Assembly (NCBI GenBank): GCA_009778415.1
Contig: WRJV01000296.1
Span: 1-13,426 of the forward strand
Direction: 5' to 3'
From: Clostridiales bacterium
GTDB lineage: Bacteria > Bacillota > Clostridia > Peptostreptococcales > Anaerovoracaceae
DNA length: 13,426 nucleotides
In this document: positions 1 through 6,503 of the stretch, one piece after another
How the letters are laid out: every line of letters starts with the position of its first letter
How positions within the stretch are numbered: position 1 is the first letter of the stretch
Program-made: the position numbers and the translations under genes
The notes under the pieces: model-generated
Told to the model about the DNA's origin: nothing
What the model saw: only the letters and a program-made list of their open reading frames with translations
The model's database searches: none

Positions 1-194
1 TTTGGAATATCTTCAGGAATATCTTCAGGAATATCTTCAGGAATATCTTTGGGAACATCTTCATGGACGGGCAATGCGTCGGCGAAGGCAACATCAACTC
101 CGGGCATGCTATAGCTCAGGCTGTCTCCTGCGCACCCAGACAGCAGCCCTGCTGCCAGTGCCACCGATATAAAAAACGCAAATGTCTTTTTCAT
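1..194 (-). CDS. Putative lipoprotein with tandem EDIP repeats, N-terminal part only
   Basis: Only the first 64 codons are inside the window; the gene runs off the left edge. The protein starts MKKTFAFF, has a hydrophobic stretch to about residue 18, and a lipobox LSGC at residues 18-21, so Cys21 should be lipidated and the protein anchored on the outer face of the cytoplasmic membrane. After about 20 ordinary residues it enters an acidic, proline-rich tetrapeptide repeat (VPKD, then IPED several times) that continues to the window edge. The start is supported by AGAGG just upstream on the minus strand (roughly 202-207). The repeat is probably an extended spacer lifting a distal domain off the membrane; that is inference. 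The function cannot be told without the missing part. The gene is divergent from the HNH gene. Confidence 0.8.
   Translation of the reverse strand, partial: MKKTFAFFISVALAAGLLSGCAGDSLSYSMPGVDVAFADALPVHEDVPKDIPEDIPEDIPEDIP
4..63 (-). repeat. 12-bp tandem repeat, five units, encoding (I/V)P(E/K)D
   Basis: Five consecutive 12-base units at 4-15, 16-27, 28-39, 40-51 and 52-63. The first three are identical (GGAATATCTTCA on the plus strand), the fourth differs at its last two bases and the fifth at one. The unit length is a multiple of three, so gain or loss of units keeps the lipoprotein reading frame. The array probably continues beyond the left edge. Confidence 0.93.
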
Positions 195-268
195 GGTAAC
201 TACCTCTCGTTCGTCATGGTATTCTTTTGACTGCTGGCGAGGCGGTTTTGTTCCGTCTGAAATAATCC

Positions 269-297
269 TTGCAAAATCCCACCATAGGTGCTATTAT
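269..297 (+). promoter_or_regulatory. SigA-type promoter of the ABC-3C cassette
   Basis: TTGCAA at 269-274 and TATTAT at 292-297 are separated by exactly 17 bases, close to the vegetative consensus. Transcription would start near 304 and leave a leader of about 55 bases before the HNH start codon. It lies in the 164-base gap between two divergent genes. I found no convincing partner promoter for the minus-strand lipoprotein gene in the same gap. Assigned by eye; not tested. Confidence 0.6.
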
Positions 298-358
298 TTC
301 AGCATAGCATACTAGATATAGAACGTTACAATTAAAATTTGCAAAGGAGCATGCAGTC

Positions 359-1210
359 ATGTCAAAGGCAACTATCGCCCCATCACAGCAAAAACTATTG
401 CATACGAAATCCGGAAACAGATGTGCGGTTTGCAAAAAATGCCTTGCCGAAAATGATGCCGCAAGGTCTCTTGGCGAAAACGCACACATTTACGGAGAAA
501 AACCGGAGGCGACCAGATATGATCCAAACCAGAAGGAGGCTTTTGTTAATTCCGAAAAGAACCTGATTTATGTCTGCCCGGGCTGCCATTATAAAATTGA
601 CTATGTACGGCCGCAGGACTACCCTGTAGAGCGGTTGTTTGAAATCAAACGGGAGCATGAAGAAGCAGTGCGGACTTTGCCGCAAAACACTCTGGACAAC
701 GAGAAAATATCAACCCATTTAGCCGAAGTCATTGTCCGTTTGAGCCGTATCGAAGAAAAACCGGAAAAGGACTTGTACGATAGAAGTTACCTAGACTATG
801 AAATTCAAGAGAAAATAGACTTCAACAAGATTAAGCTGTATGAAGAAGTCATAAATGAATACAAAGTATATCAGTACTATTTGCACGGGGAAAATGGCTT
901 ATATGAAATATCCACCAGGGAAGGCGGGTTCGAGAAAATAAAAATTTACAACCGAATACTGCATGTGTATGTGGAAACAATAAAGAATTTACTTGAAGAA
1001 AGAAACACATTGCCTTTCAGTGGAGACGACATATATTTCGATGTTTTCAATAAAATTAATACGATGGTCAAGGGCAGCAAAGAATATATTGAAATGAACG
1101 ATGACGATCTGATGCACTGCATACACATAGTTTTAGTCGATGCCTTTATAGAGTGCAAGTGGTTTGAAAACCCCAAGAGTGGAGGTGGCAACCTTGGTTC
1201 TGCCAACTGA
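359..1210 (+). CDS. HNH endonuclease, likely effector of an ABC-three-component system
   Basis: 283 aa. The N-terminal 100 residues form an HNH nuclease domain: zinc cysteines C22-x-x-C25 and C73-x-x-C76, first catalytic His43 in an AHI motif, Asn68 in a NLIYVC stretch, and His77 directly after the second CxxC, followed by ID. This is the arrangement in HNH enzymes that cut DNA with one metal ion. Residues about 140-270 are a predicted helical region with no nuclease motif; its size and position fit the C-terminal domain that ties effectors to ABC-3C systems. The last residues are Gly-rich (GGG, about 275-277) because they are encoded over the ribosome binding site of the next gene. The start is ATG 359 with AAGGAG at 344-349; an in-register ATG at 351 would not be in frame. 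The stop overlaps the next gene by 17 bases. The HNH call is firm; the effector role is inferred from neighbours. Confidence 0.85.
   Translation: MSKATIAPSQQKLLHTKSGNRCAVCKKCLAENDAARSLGENAHIYGEKPEATRYDPNQKEAFVNSEKNLIYVCPGCHYKIDYVRPQDYPVERLFEIKREHEEAVRTLPQNTLDNEKISTHLAEVIVRLSRIEEKPEKDLYDRSYLDYEIQEKIDFNKIKLYEEVINEYKVYQYYLHGENGLYEISTREGGFEKIKIYNRILHVYVETIKNLLEERNTLPFSGDDIYFDVFNKINTMVKGSKEYIEMNDDDLMHCIHIVLVDAFIECKWFENPKSGGGNLGSAN
1181..1186 (+). promoter_or_regulatory. Shine-Dalgarno that fixes a TTG start
   Basis: GGAGGT lies inside the 3' end of the HNH gene, 7 bases before TTG at 1194. It selects TTG 1194 over the upstream in-frame TTG 1164 and GTG 1179/1185, none of which has such a site at proper distance. 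Confidence 0.7.
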
Positions 1211-1424
1211 TGTTTATCCGCAAGAAAGCCTTTACTATCTTGGAGGGCTGACCATGGAATCCTTAAAGAAAAACGGGAGCAGAATGGGCCTTGTTGACCT
1301 GTTCTTGGAGTTGAACAAAAAAACAGTGGTTGGCATTAGCTTGTTTGCACTGATTTTAGACTGGCTCTTTCTGATAGAAGCCGCAACAGTAGAAGATGAC
1401 GGAGTGGTAGAATTATGTTTTTGA
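1194..1424 (+). CDS. Small ABC-3C middle component (MC6-like)
   Basis: 76 aa, TTG start. It begins MVLPTDVYPQESL, then a YYLGG segment, a lysine pair, and a helix-rich C-terminal half with FALILDWLFLIEAA and an acidic turn before the terminal ELCF. As I recall the family, this pattern (an N-terminal LPT...P...SLLYLG, then a D-W/L-L-hydrophobic block and a short beta end) is that of ABC-3C middle component 6, which sits between an effector gene and a DUF2326 ATPase gene, exactly as here. The fold looks like a small winged-helix-like adaptor, but this is inference. It overlaps the HNH gene by 17 bases and the ATPase gene by 10 bases, so the three are probably translationally coupled and made in fixed ratio. 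No catalytic motif is visible. Confidence 0.75.
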   Translation: MVLPTDVYPQESLYYLGGLTMESLKKNGSRMGLVDLFLELNKKTVVGISLFALILDWLFLIEAATVEDDGVVELCF

Positions 1425-3145
1425 AGAAATTAACAATTACCTCAGCATCAGGTATAATTCGCGAGGTTGTTTTTTCGGTGGGGCTCAACCTCATAGTAGA
1501 CGAAACAGAAAGGAGCAACGAAAGCGAATCCGGCAACAGTGTCGGCAAAACGACAGTTCTCAAGTTAATTGACTTTTGCCTTGGTGCTGATGCGAAGAAC
1601 GTCTATCAGGATTCGGAAAACAAAAAAAACATCAACACAGAAATAAAGGCTTATTTAGAGGATGAGGAGAGGCGCATATTAGTTGAGCTTGTATTGTGCC
1701 GTGACATCAACGATCCATATTCTGAACAAATAATTGTTGAAAGAAACTTTTTAAAAGGAAACATGAACATTTGCCGGATAAACGGCGAAAAAATCAAAAT
1801 AAAAGAATTGGAAGACGCTCTGTCGAAAAAAATACTCGGAAGATCCTTTACAAAACCAACATTCAACCAGCTAATTGCCCATAACATTCGGTATTCAAAC
1901 GATAGGATTGAAAAATGCTTGAAATTTCTCAATGCCTATTCAAAAAACAGCGATTACGAAGCACTTCACTTGTATATGTTTTTAGGAAACAGGATAGAAG
2001 AATTGTATAATCCACAGGAAAAAATATCCCAAAGTGATTTATTGAACGAAGAAATAAAATATCGCGACAGGCTTACATCGAACGTGAACCTGTCTCAGTT
2101 GGAATCAAAACTTGGGGTGTGTGAAAACGCAATAAATGAATTAGAGGAAAAACGCAAGTCGTTCACGAAAGACGAAGATCATCAAAAAGCTTCAAATCAG
2201 CTAAGCCTGATTAAAACACAAATTGGTTTTGAACAGCAGACAAAAAACGCCCTGATATTCAGGCGAGAGCTGATAAGCAAAAATTTAGCTGAGCTGGACA
2301 GCAGAGTTTTCGAACATGAATACAGCAACTTAAGCTTCCTTTACAATGAAGTCAAAGCGATGCGCCTCGATGGTTTGAAAAAAACATTTGAAGACTTGGT
2401 TGCCTACCATAACAAAATGATTAAAAACAAAATCGTTTTTCTTAAACGCGATTTACCGGATATTGAAGTGAAAATCAAGGAAGCCGACAGAAAAATCGCA
2501 GATTTTTCAAACCAAGCGGCATCGCTGGAAAAGTCTTTAAAAGCAATCCTTTCGCTTGTTGAATTCGAGCAGATTGTTGCCGAACTGCAAAGCCAGTCGG
2601 AAACAAAGGGGGAACTAGCCGCAAGAATTGAACAGATCAAACAAGCCAATGCAATAGTAGCTGAACTGCGTCGGAAACTCGAGGAAGCCTCGGTGTCCAT
2701 TTACTGCGATAGTTTCAAAAAGGAATTGCAGGCAAGCATCTTTGAATTCAACAAATATTTTTCGAAGTTTTCAATGGAAATATACGGCGAAGAGTATCTC
2801 GTTTCTGTTGACGAGAATGAAGACAAACAACGCAAGAAATACTATGAGTTTTCAACATTTAACAACAATTTCTCATCAGGCAAAAAAATGGGCGAAATAC
2901 TGAGCTTTGACATGGCTTATGCAAGTTACGCAAGAGAGAAAAAAATTCCATCGCTGCAATTCATTCTAAACGACAAAAAAGAGCTTATGGACATAAACCA
3001 GATCGAAAAGGCAGGCAACATTGCGAACAGGCAGTCGCTGCAGCTTGTTTTTTCTTTGCTAAGCGACAAACTGTCAGACAAACCCGACCTCAACAATTTC
3101 GTTCGGCTTAGACTTTCAGAAAAGGACAAACTTTTTAGATTTTAG
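1415..3145 (+). CDS. SMC/Rad50-like ABC ATPase, DUF2326-type (ABC-3C system)
   Basis: 576 aa. The N-lobe has a Walker A at residues 40-47 (GNSVGKTT) preceded by a loop rich in Glu and Ser, followed by LKLIDFCLG, the typical start of RecN/Rad50-like heads. Residues about 225-430 are Lys/Glu-rich with heptad character, a coiled-coil arm. The C-lobe (about 440-576) has FSSGKKMGE (486-494) in place of a classical LSGG signature and a Walker B-like strand LQFILND (514-520, Asp520). This split-head layout with a coiled coil is that of DUF2326 proteins, the ATPase component of ABC-3C conflict systems. The usual HDS after the Walker B strand is NDK here. The start ATG 1415 has GGAG at 1401-1404. It overlaps the middle component by 10 bases and is the last gene before a hairpin terminator. 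It likely senses or clamps nucleic acid and licenses the HNH protein (inference). Confidence 0.85.
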   Translation: MFLKKLTITSASGIIREVVFSVGLNLIVDETERSNESESGNSVGKTTVLKLIDFCLGADAKNVYQDSENKKNINTEIKAYLEDEERRILVELVLCRDINDPYSEQIIVERNFLKGNMNICRINGEKIKIKELEDALSKKILGRSFTKPTFNQLIAHNIRYSNDRIEKCLKFLNAYSKNSDYEALHLYMFLGNRIEELYNPQEKISQSDLLNEEIKYRDRLTSNVNLSQLESKLGVCENAINELEEKRKSFTKDEDHQKASNQLSLIKTQIGFEQQTKNALIFRRELISKNLAELDSRVFEHEYSNLSFLYNEVKAMRLDGLKKTFEDLVAYHNKMIKNKIVFLKRDLPDIEVKIKEADRKIADFSNQAASLEKSLKAILSLVEFEQIVAELQSQSETKGELAARIEQIKQANAIVAELRRKLEEASVSIYCDSFKKELQASIFEFNKYFSKFSMEIYGEEYLVSVDENEDKQRKKYYEFSTFNNNFSSGKKMGEILSFDMAYASYAREKKIPSLQFILNDKKELMDINQIEKAGNIANRQSLQLVFSLLSDKLSDKPDLNNFVRLRLSEKDKLFRF

Positions 3146-3167
3146 GCAAGGAACCAAACGAGCAGCA

Positions 3168-3199
3168 AAGCCGGCGAGGGATTGGCCCTTCGCCGGCTT
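3168..3199. terminator. Bidirectional hairpin terminator between convergent genes
   Basis: A 10-bp perfect stem AAGCCGGCGA / TCGCCGGCTT, extendable by GGG/CCC with one bulged T, closes a short loop. On the plus strand it is followed by the T-rich GTATTGTCTTGTT, which suits termination of the ABC-3C cassette. It is also positioned about 40 bases past the stop of the convergent metalloprotease gene, although the U tract on that strand is poor. A second, weaker inverted repeat (CGGG-CAGTA-CCCG) lies at 3218-3230. Confidence 0.75.
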
Positions 3200-3238
3200 G
3201 TATTGTCTTGTTCTGTTCGGGCAGTACCCGTGCGGCCA

Positions 3239-6200
3239 CTATTTCGTATAGTGTATGAACAGGTCGAGCAAATCGAGCATGTCAATTATTCCGTCGCAGT
3301 TTACGTCGCACATGCTTGCGGTTACAGGCTTGCCCCGTGAGTCGCTGACTTTCACCAGAGTGCCCCATTCAGGTGAAGCTTGGCTGAACCCGCAATAAAG
3401 GAGCATGATGCCAAGGTCAAGGGCGTCGACCGCGTTGTCCCTGTTGAGGTCGTATTTCGAGAAGACCCGCTGGTCTATGTTCGTAACAGCCACGCCGTCC
3501 AAAATCAGGGCGTCGAGATAGACGGTAGTGTCGTCGCCAAGCCCTACAGCCCTAAACCCAGTCAGTGCCATTGCAGCATCGCCAATGCCCTTTGGAGCGA
3601 ACAAGAACTCCGCAACGTCAACCGCAGCAGCCGAGGTAAGCCCTGTTGTGCTGCCCGACGGCAAGCCGAGGGTAGCTGTGCCGCGCCACTTGTTGCCGCC
3701 AGCATAGACCCAAAAGACATCGCTTAGGGGATTAAACCCGGCAAGGCCGCTGATCCATTTGCCCGCCAGCAGATCGCCGTCGATTTCAAATTCCAGTTCT
3801 ACGTTGAGCAGGTCTGCCGCCTGTTGGACGGACAGCGTGTAAACTACGTCGCGCTCGATGCCGCTCTCCTCGTCCACTCGGAGGCTGGCGTAAACCTTGC
3901 TCGGGTCAAGCGTCGCTGCTTTGAGCACAGGGCTTGGGGCAGACGCGTCATGGGTTGCCGTGGCTTTGACCCTCTGGTAGAAATCATAAGTTGTGTCTGG
4001 AAGCAACCCAGCAAACACCGGGCTGTCCTGCCAAAGGCTGCCGCCGGACGAATACTCGTAGGCGTCAACCAGGGCTAGTTGTATGCTCGTGCTCGTTTTG
4101 TACGCTGCACGTGGAGCGACGGCGTCGCCGCCTTTGTAAAGCGCTTTCATGACGGGCACTGTGGCGGCATAAAGCTCGCCCGTTTTGTCTGCCGACGTTA
4201 TTTGGACCGATACGGCCTTGCCAATGTCGCCAGCGGTTACAAAGTACGTGTTGTCTGCATCGGGTGCGCCAACTGCCTTGCTGTCGACAAACCATTGATA
4301 CATAAGACTTTCCGCGTTCCCGTTTTTCACCAAGGCCGTCACCGTGTCGCCGTATCTTGGAGTGTGCTTGTCTATGGAAGCAGCACCAGTCAAAACGCCC
4401 GGCGCCGGCGGCTCCCAAGTTAATGCAGCTGTCGTGTTCACGTCTTGGAACAATGTTGAAGCGAACAGATACGCATACCCGCCGTTAGTGTCAATAGCGT
4501 TTGGCTGACCTTTTTTAACGTGGTAGAGCGTTGCCCCGGTAAGGAATACGGATTCGCGCCACAGGGGCGATGATGTTGAAGCCGGCCTTGCCCACCCGAG
4601 GGTGTCGTTTGGTATGGCCACATAGCACTCAAGCCCAGGTACGTTCGGGATGGAGATGTTGAGTACCGTGTTGCCTGCGTCAGGAGCCGCCCCTATCCTG
4701 TACAGCATCTCGTGGGACGCGCCAAGCGTTATCCTGCCCGGTGCAGCCAGCGCGTTTGACTGGAAGCCGTTGAGGGCGACTGCGCCGCCTGGGGCAAGAA
4801 GCGGGATGCGTGTAAATGTTGGGTCGTAGTAGCGGGTAACCCACAGATTGTCGGTGTCTTTTACTGGAATGTGGAATTTAAGGGCCGTATGCGGTACGCC
4901 TTCCTGTGACACGACCACGCCGCCGTCAGCCGCGAAATTCTCCATGAACAAATAATAGAGGTTGTCAAACACTTCCCTGTCGGTGAATGCGTCGTATTTG
5001 CCTTCAAACACGTGCTTGTACGCAGCGCCCAAGGCATTTGGCATTGAGAACGAATTGCTGTAGTACGCCCTCTTTGCTTCCGGCGTCGCGCCCACGTTCA
5101 TCAGGAAATCGTAAAGCCTGCTCCCATATTCGCCGTTTGTCATCTTGTGCATCATCGTGGAGTGTAGGTACCCTATGCCGTAAGCTTTGTTGTCGTAGGT
5201 GGCGGTAAAGAAGTCTGCCCTGGTGCCGGAATAGATGTTTCTAGTGGCGCCTTCGATGTAAGGCGCGTAGATTACCTCGGCGCCCTCTTGCACGTAGTAC
5301 TGGTCAACAAGGCCGCTCAGCGCCTCGTCTATCCAATAAAGGGAGGTAGGCCCACCGTAGACCCACACGTGCATTTGGCTTAGCAGATGCTGGAACTCGT
5401 GGGCAAACGTGCCGTAAAAGAGCAGGCTGTCCCCTTTGTTGCTCAGCTCCATAAGCGCGTCCCACCCTGTGTTCGGGCTTATGTCGACGTGAATCACGTC
5501 AATAGGCTGAGTTGTAATGGTGTTGCCTGAGGAGTCCCTCAGGCTGTTTGTTTGGTTGTCGGCTGACTCGAAGTAGCCCCAGTAGCCGCTGGTGTCCGAT
5601 AGCAGCATGTTCACGTGGCCGTCCAGCCCTTGGTCGCCATACGCGGTGCGCCCGTTTGAGGCATAGTTCAATATCCCGGCGTGGGGGGCGATCCCGGTCA
5701 CAGGGTCTGTCATCCGTTCGTAGATTGCGTCGCCTGTTATGGCAATTTCCTGCAGCACTTTGGGCTGTGCCATCAACTCCCGGATCTTGCACGTGGCGTC
5801 GCTGTGCGTGTTGCCTCTGGTTGCGTGCCAGTCGGCGTCATCCAGGACCCATACATTAACATGTTCCCCTTGGCTTGCCAGTACGGCTTTTATGGCCCTG
5901 TAACCGCTGGAAAGGTAAGCCCTGAAATACCTTTCCTCGCCCACAACAAAGGGGCCTGACGGGGTTTCGGCCATCGCACTGGCTGTAAACAGGCCGCCGT
6001 CTGGTGTCGTTTCCGGCTCCGGCTCGTCGTATGTCCGCTCCCAGTGCTTGCCGGCAGACCTGTCAAGGTACACTCTATCCAATTCCTGGGATTCCGAAGC
6101 CAGCGCATTTGCTTCGGCGGCGTCCTCGTAAAACAAGGCGCGAAACCTTTCGAGGGACGAAACTGCGCCGTTGCCGTCAGGCCCGTCTGCATATGCGATT

Positions 6201-6286
6201 CCGGACGGTGTGGCAACCAGCATCAAAACCATCGCCAACGCCAGCGCAACGCTTACAATCTTTCGCGTGTGCTTTTCACCATTCAT
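3239..6286 (-). CDS. Secreted M30-like zinc metalloprotease with cohesin-like and dockerin-like modules
   Basis: 1015 aa. Signal peptide: residues 1-33, with basic NGEKHTRK, a hydrophobic core and likely cleavage after AYA33. Catalytic region about 111-450: GTFAHEFQHLL gives the zinc motif HEFQH at 296-300 (Glu297 catalytic), and WIDEALSG supplies the likely third ligand Glu321. This gluzincin arrangement resembles peptidase family M30 (hyicolysin). Residues about 450-620 are beta-rich with no recognised motif. About 625-715 looks like an Ig-like domain (YQWFVD), about 720-792 like a fibronectin-type repeat (LLPDTTYDFYQRV), about 798-935 like a cohesin-fold module, and 945-1015 like a dockerin with two Ca-binding loops. 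ATG 6286 is chosen over an in-frame upstream start at 6412 because it begins the signal peptide and has AAGGAGG 7 bases upstream; the longer version would overlap the promoter. Probably exported to degrade extracellular protein or glycoprotein; the substrate is unknown. Confidence 0.85.
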   Translation of the reverse strand: MNGEKHTRKIVSVALALAMVLMLVATPSGIAYADGPDGNGAVSSLERFRALFYEDAAEANALASESQELDRVYLDRSAGKHWERTYDEPEPETTPDGGLFTASAMAETPSGPFVVGEERYFRAYLSSGYRAIKAVLASQGEHVNVWVLDDADWHATRGNTHSDATCKIRELMAQPKVLQEIAITGDAIYERMTDPVTGIAPHAGILNYASNGRTAYGDQGLDGHVNMLLSDTSGYWGYFESADNQTNSLRDSSGNTITTQPIDVIHVDISPNTGWDALMELSNKGDSLLFYGTFAHEFQHLLSQMHVWVYGGPTSLYWIDEALSGLVDQYYVQEGAEVIYAPYIEGATRNIYSGTRADFFTATYDNKAYGIGYLHSTMMHKMTNGEYGSRLYDFLMNVGATPEAKRAYYSNSFSMPNALGAAYKHVFEGKYDAFTDREVFDNLYYLFMENFAADGGVVVSQEGVPHTALKFHIPVKDTDNLWVTRYYDPTFTRIPLLAPGGAVALNGFQSNALAAPGRITLGASHEMLYRIGAAPDAGNTVLNISIPNVPGLECYVAIPNDTLGWARPASTSSPLWRESVFLTGATLYHVKKGQPNAIDTNGGYAYLFASTLFQDVNTTAALTWEPPAPGVLTGAASIDKHTPRYGDTVTALVKNGNAESLMYQWFVDSKAVGAPDADNTYFVTAGDIGKAVSVQITSADKTGELYAATVPVMKALYKGGDAVAPRAAYKTSTSIQLALVDAYEYSSGGSLWQDSPVFAGLLPDTTYDFYQRVKATATHDASAPSPVLKAATLDPSKVYASLRVDEESGIERDVVYTLSVQQAADLLNVELEFEIDGDLLAGKWISGLAGFNPLSDVFWVYAGGNKWRGTATLGLPSGSTTGLTSAAAVDVAEFLFAPKGIGDAAMALTGFRAVGLGDDTTVYLDALILDGVAVTNIDQRVFSKYDLNRDNAVDALDLGIMLLYCGFSQASPEWGTLVKVSDSRGKPVTASMCDVNCDGIIDMLDLLDLFIHYTK
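3242..3454 (-). other. Dockerin-like module of the metalloprotease
   Basis: Residues 945-1015 hold two Ca-binding loops of the DxNxDxxxD type: Asp946, Asn948, Asp950, Asp954 and Asp994, Asn996, Asp998, Asp1002. Each is followed by a leucine-rich helix (LDLGIMLLY and LDLLDLFIHY). The linker between them is about 25 residues, longer than in compact type I dockerins. Cys965, Cys993 and Cys997 are present. Dockerins bind cohesins, so the protease may be docked on a partner. Confidence 0.8.
3482..3895 (-). other. Cohesin-like beta-sandwich module of the metalloprotease
   Basis: Residues about 798-935. Features are an opening strand with an alternating pattern (YASLRV), a VVYTLSVQQAADLLNVELEFEID segment typical of cohesin/CBM-fold strands, and a late block (VAEFLFAPKG...ALTGFRAVG) similar to the C-terminal half of cohesin domains. 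The call rests on pattern only; another carbohydrate-binding-like beta sandwich is possible. Confidence 0.5.
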
Positions 6287-6293
6287 AAAAAAA

Positions 6294-6300
6294 CCTCCTT
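6294..6300 (-). promoter_or_regulatory. Consensus Shine-Dalgarno of the metalloprotease gene
   Basis: AAGGAGG on the minus strand, 7 bases (all T on that strand) before ATG 6286. This fixes the start and rejects the 42-residue upstream extension. Confidence 0.85.
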
Positions 6301-6358
6301 CTAAAAATAACACTATTGCTTGTGGAAAATGATTAACGAATCTGTAGAATACAAGTCC

Positions 6359-6387
6359 AGTATATTTGCCGTGCCAATGATTGTCAA
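6359..6387 (-). promoter_or_regulatory. Near-consensus SigA promoter of the metalloprotease gene
   Basis: On the minus strand TTGACA (6387-6382) and TATACT (6364-6359) are separated by 17 bases. Transcription would begin around 6352 and give a leader of about 65 bases. The perfect -35 and 5/6 -10 suggest strong vegetative expression unless a regulator intervenes. I saw no clear operator. Confidence 0.75.
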
Positions 6388-6428
6388 TGCCCAGCGCTCC
6401 ACTTTTTCTCAAAAGATGGCAAATACTA

Positions 6429-6457
6429 TTGTAAATAAGGCATTTTTAGTATAGAAT
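6429..6457 (+). promoter_or_regulatory. Likely SigA promoter of the gyrB operon
   Basis: TTGTAA at 6429-6434 and TAGAAT at 6452-6457 with a 17-base, A/T-rich spacer. The leader would be about 40 bases. It is back to back with the metalloprotease promoter, the two -35 boxes being about 40 bases apart in a 217-base divergent gap (6287-6503). Assigned by eye. Confidence 0.55.
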
Positions 6458-6503
6458 ATAAGGGTATGAAACAAGACAAAAACATCAAAAGGGAGAAGGA
6501 TTT

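Noticed and set aside
3380..3727. Plus-strand open frames opposite the metalloprotease (also 4079-4423 and 5548-5959)
   Set aside because: Arg/Cys/Ser-rich shadow translations of a GC-rich coding strand with no family motifs.
6321..6329. TGTGGAAAA, one mismatch from a DnaA box
   Set aside because: A single degenerate box with no cluster, no unwinding region and no dnaA nearby does not support a replication origin.
6287..6412. In-frame 42-residue N-terminal extension of the metalloprotease
   Set aside because: It would place non-signal sequence ahead of a clear signal peptide and covers the promoter and the consensus ribosome binding site of ATG 6286.
6443..6467. GGGTAT with an upstream T tract, resembling a SigB-type promoter before gyrB
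   Set aside because: The -10 hexamer matches the SigB consensus but no GTTT -35 is present at the required distance; self-regulation by the operon's sigma factor would be attractive but is unsupported.
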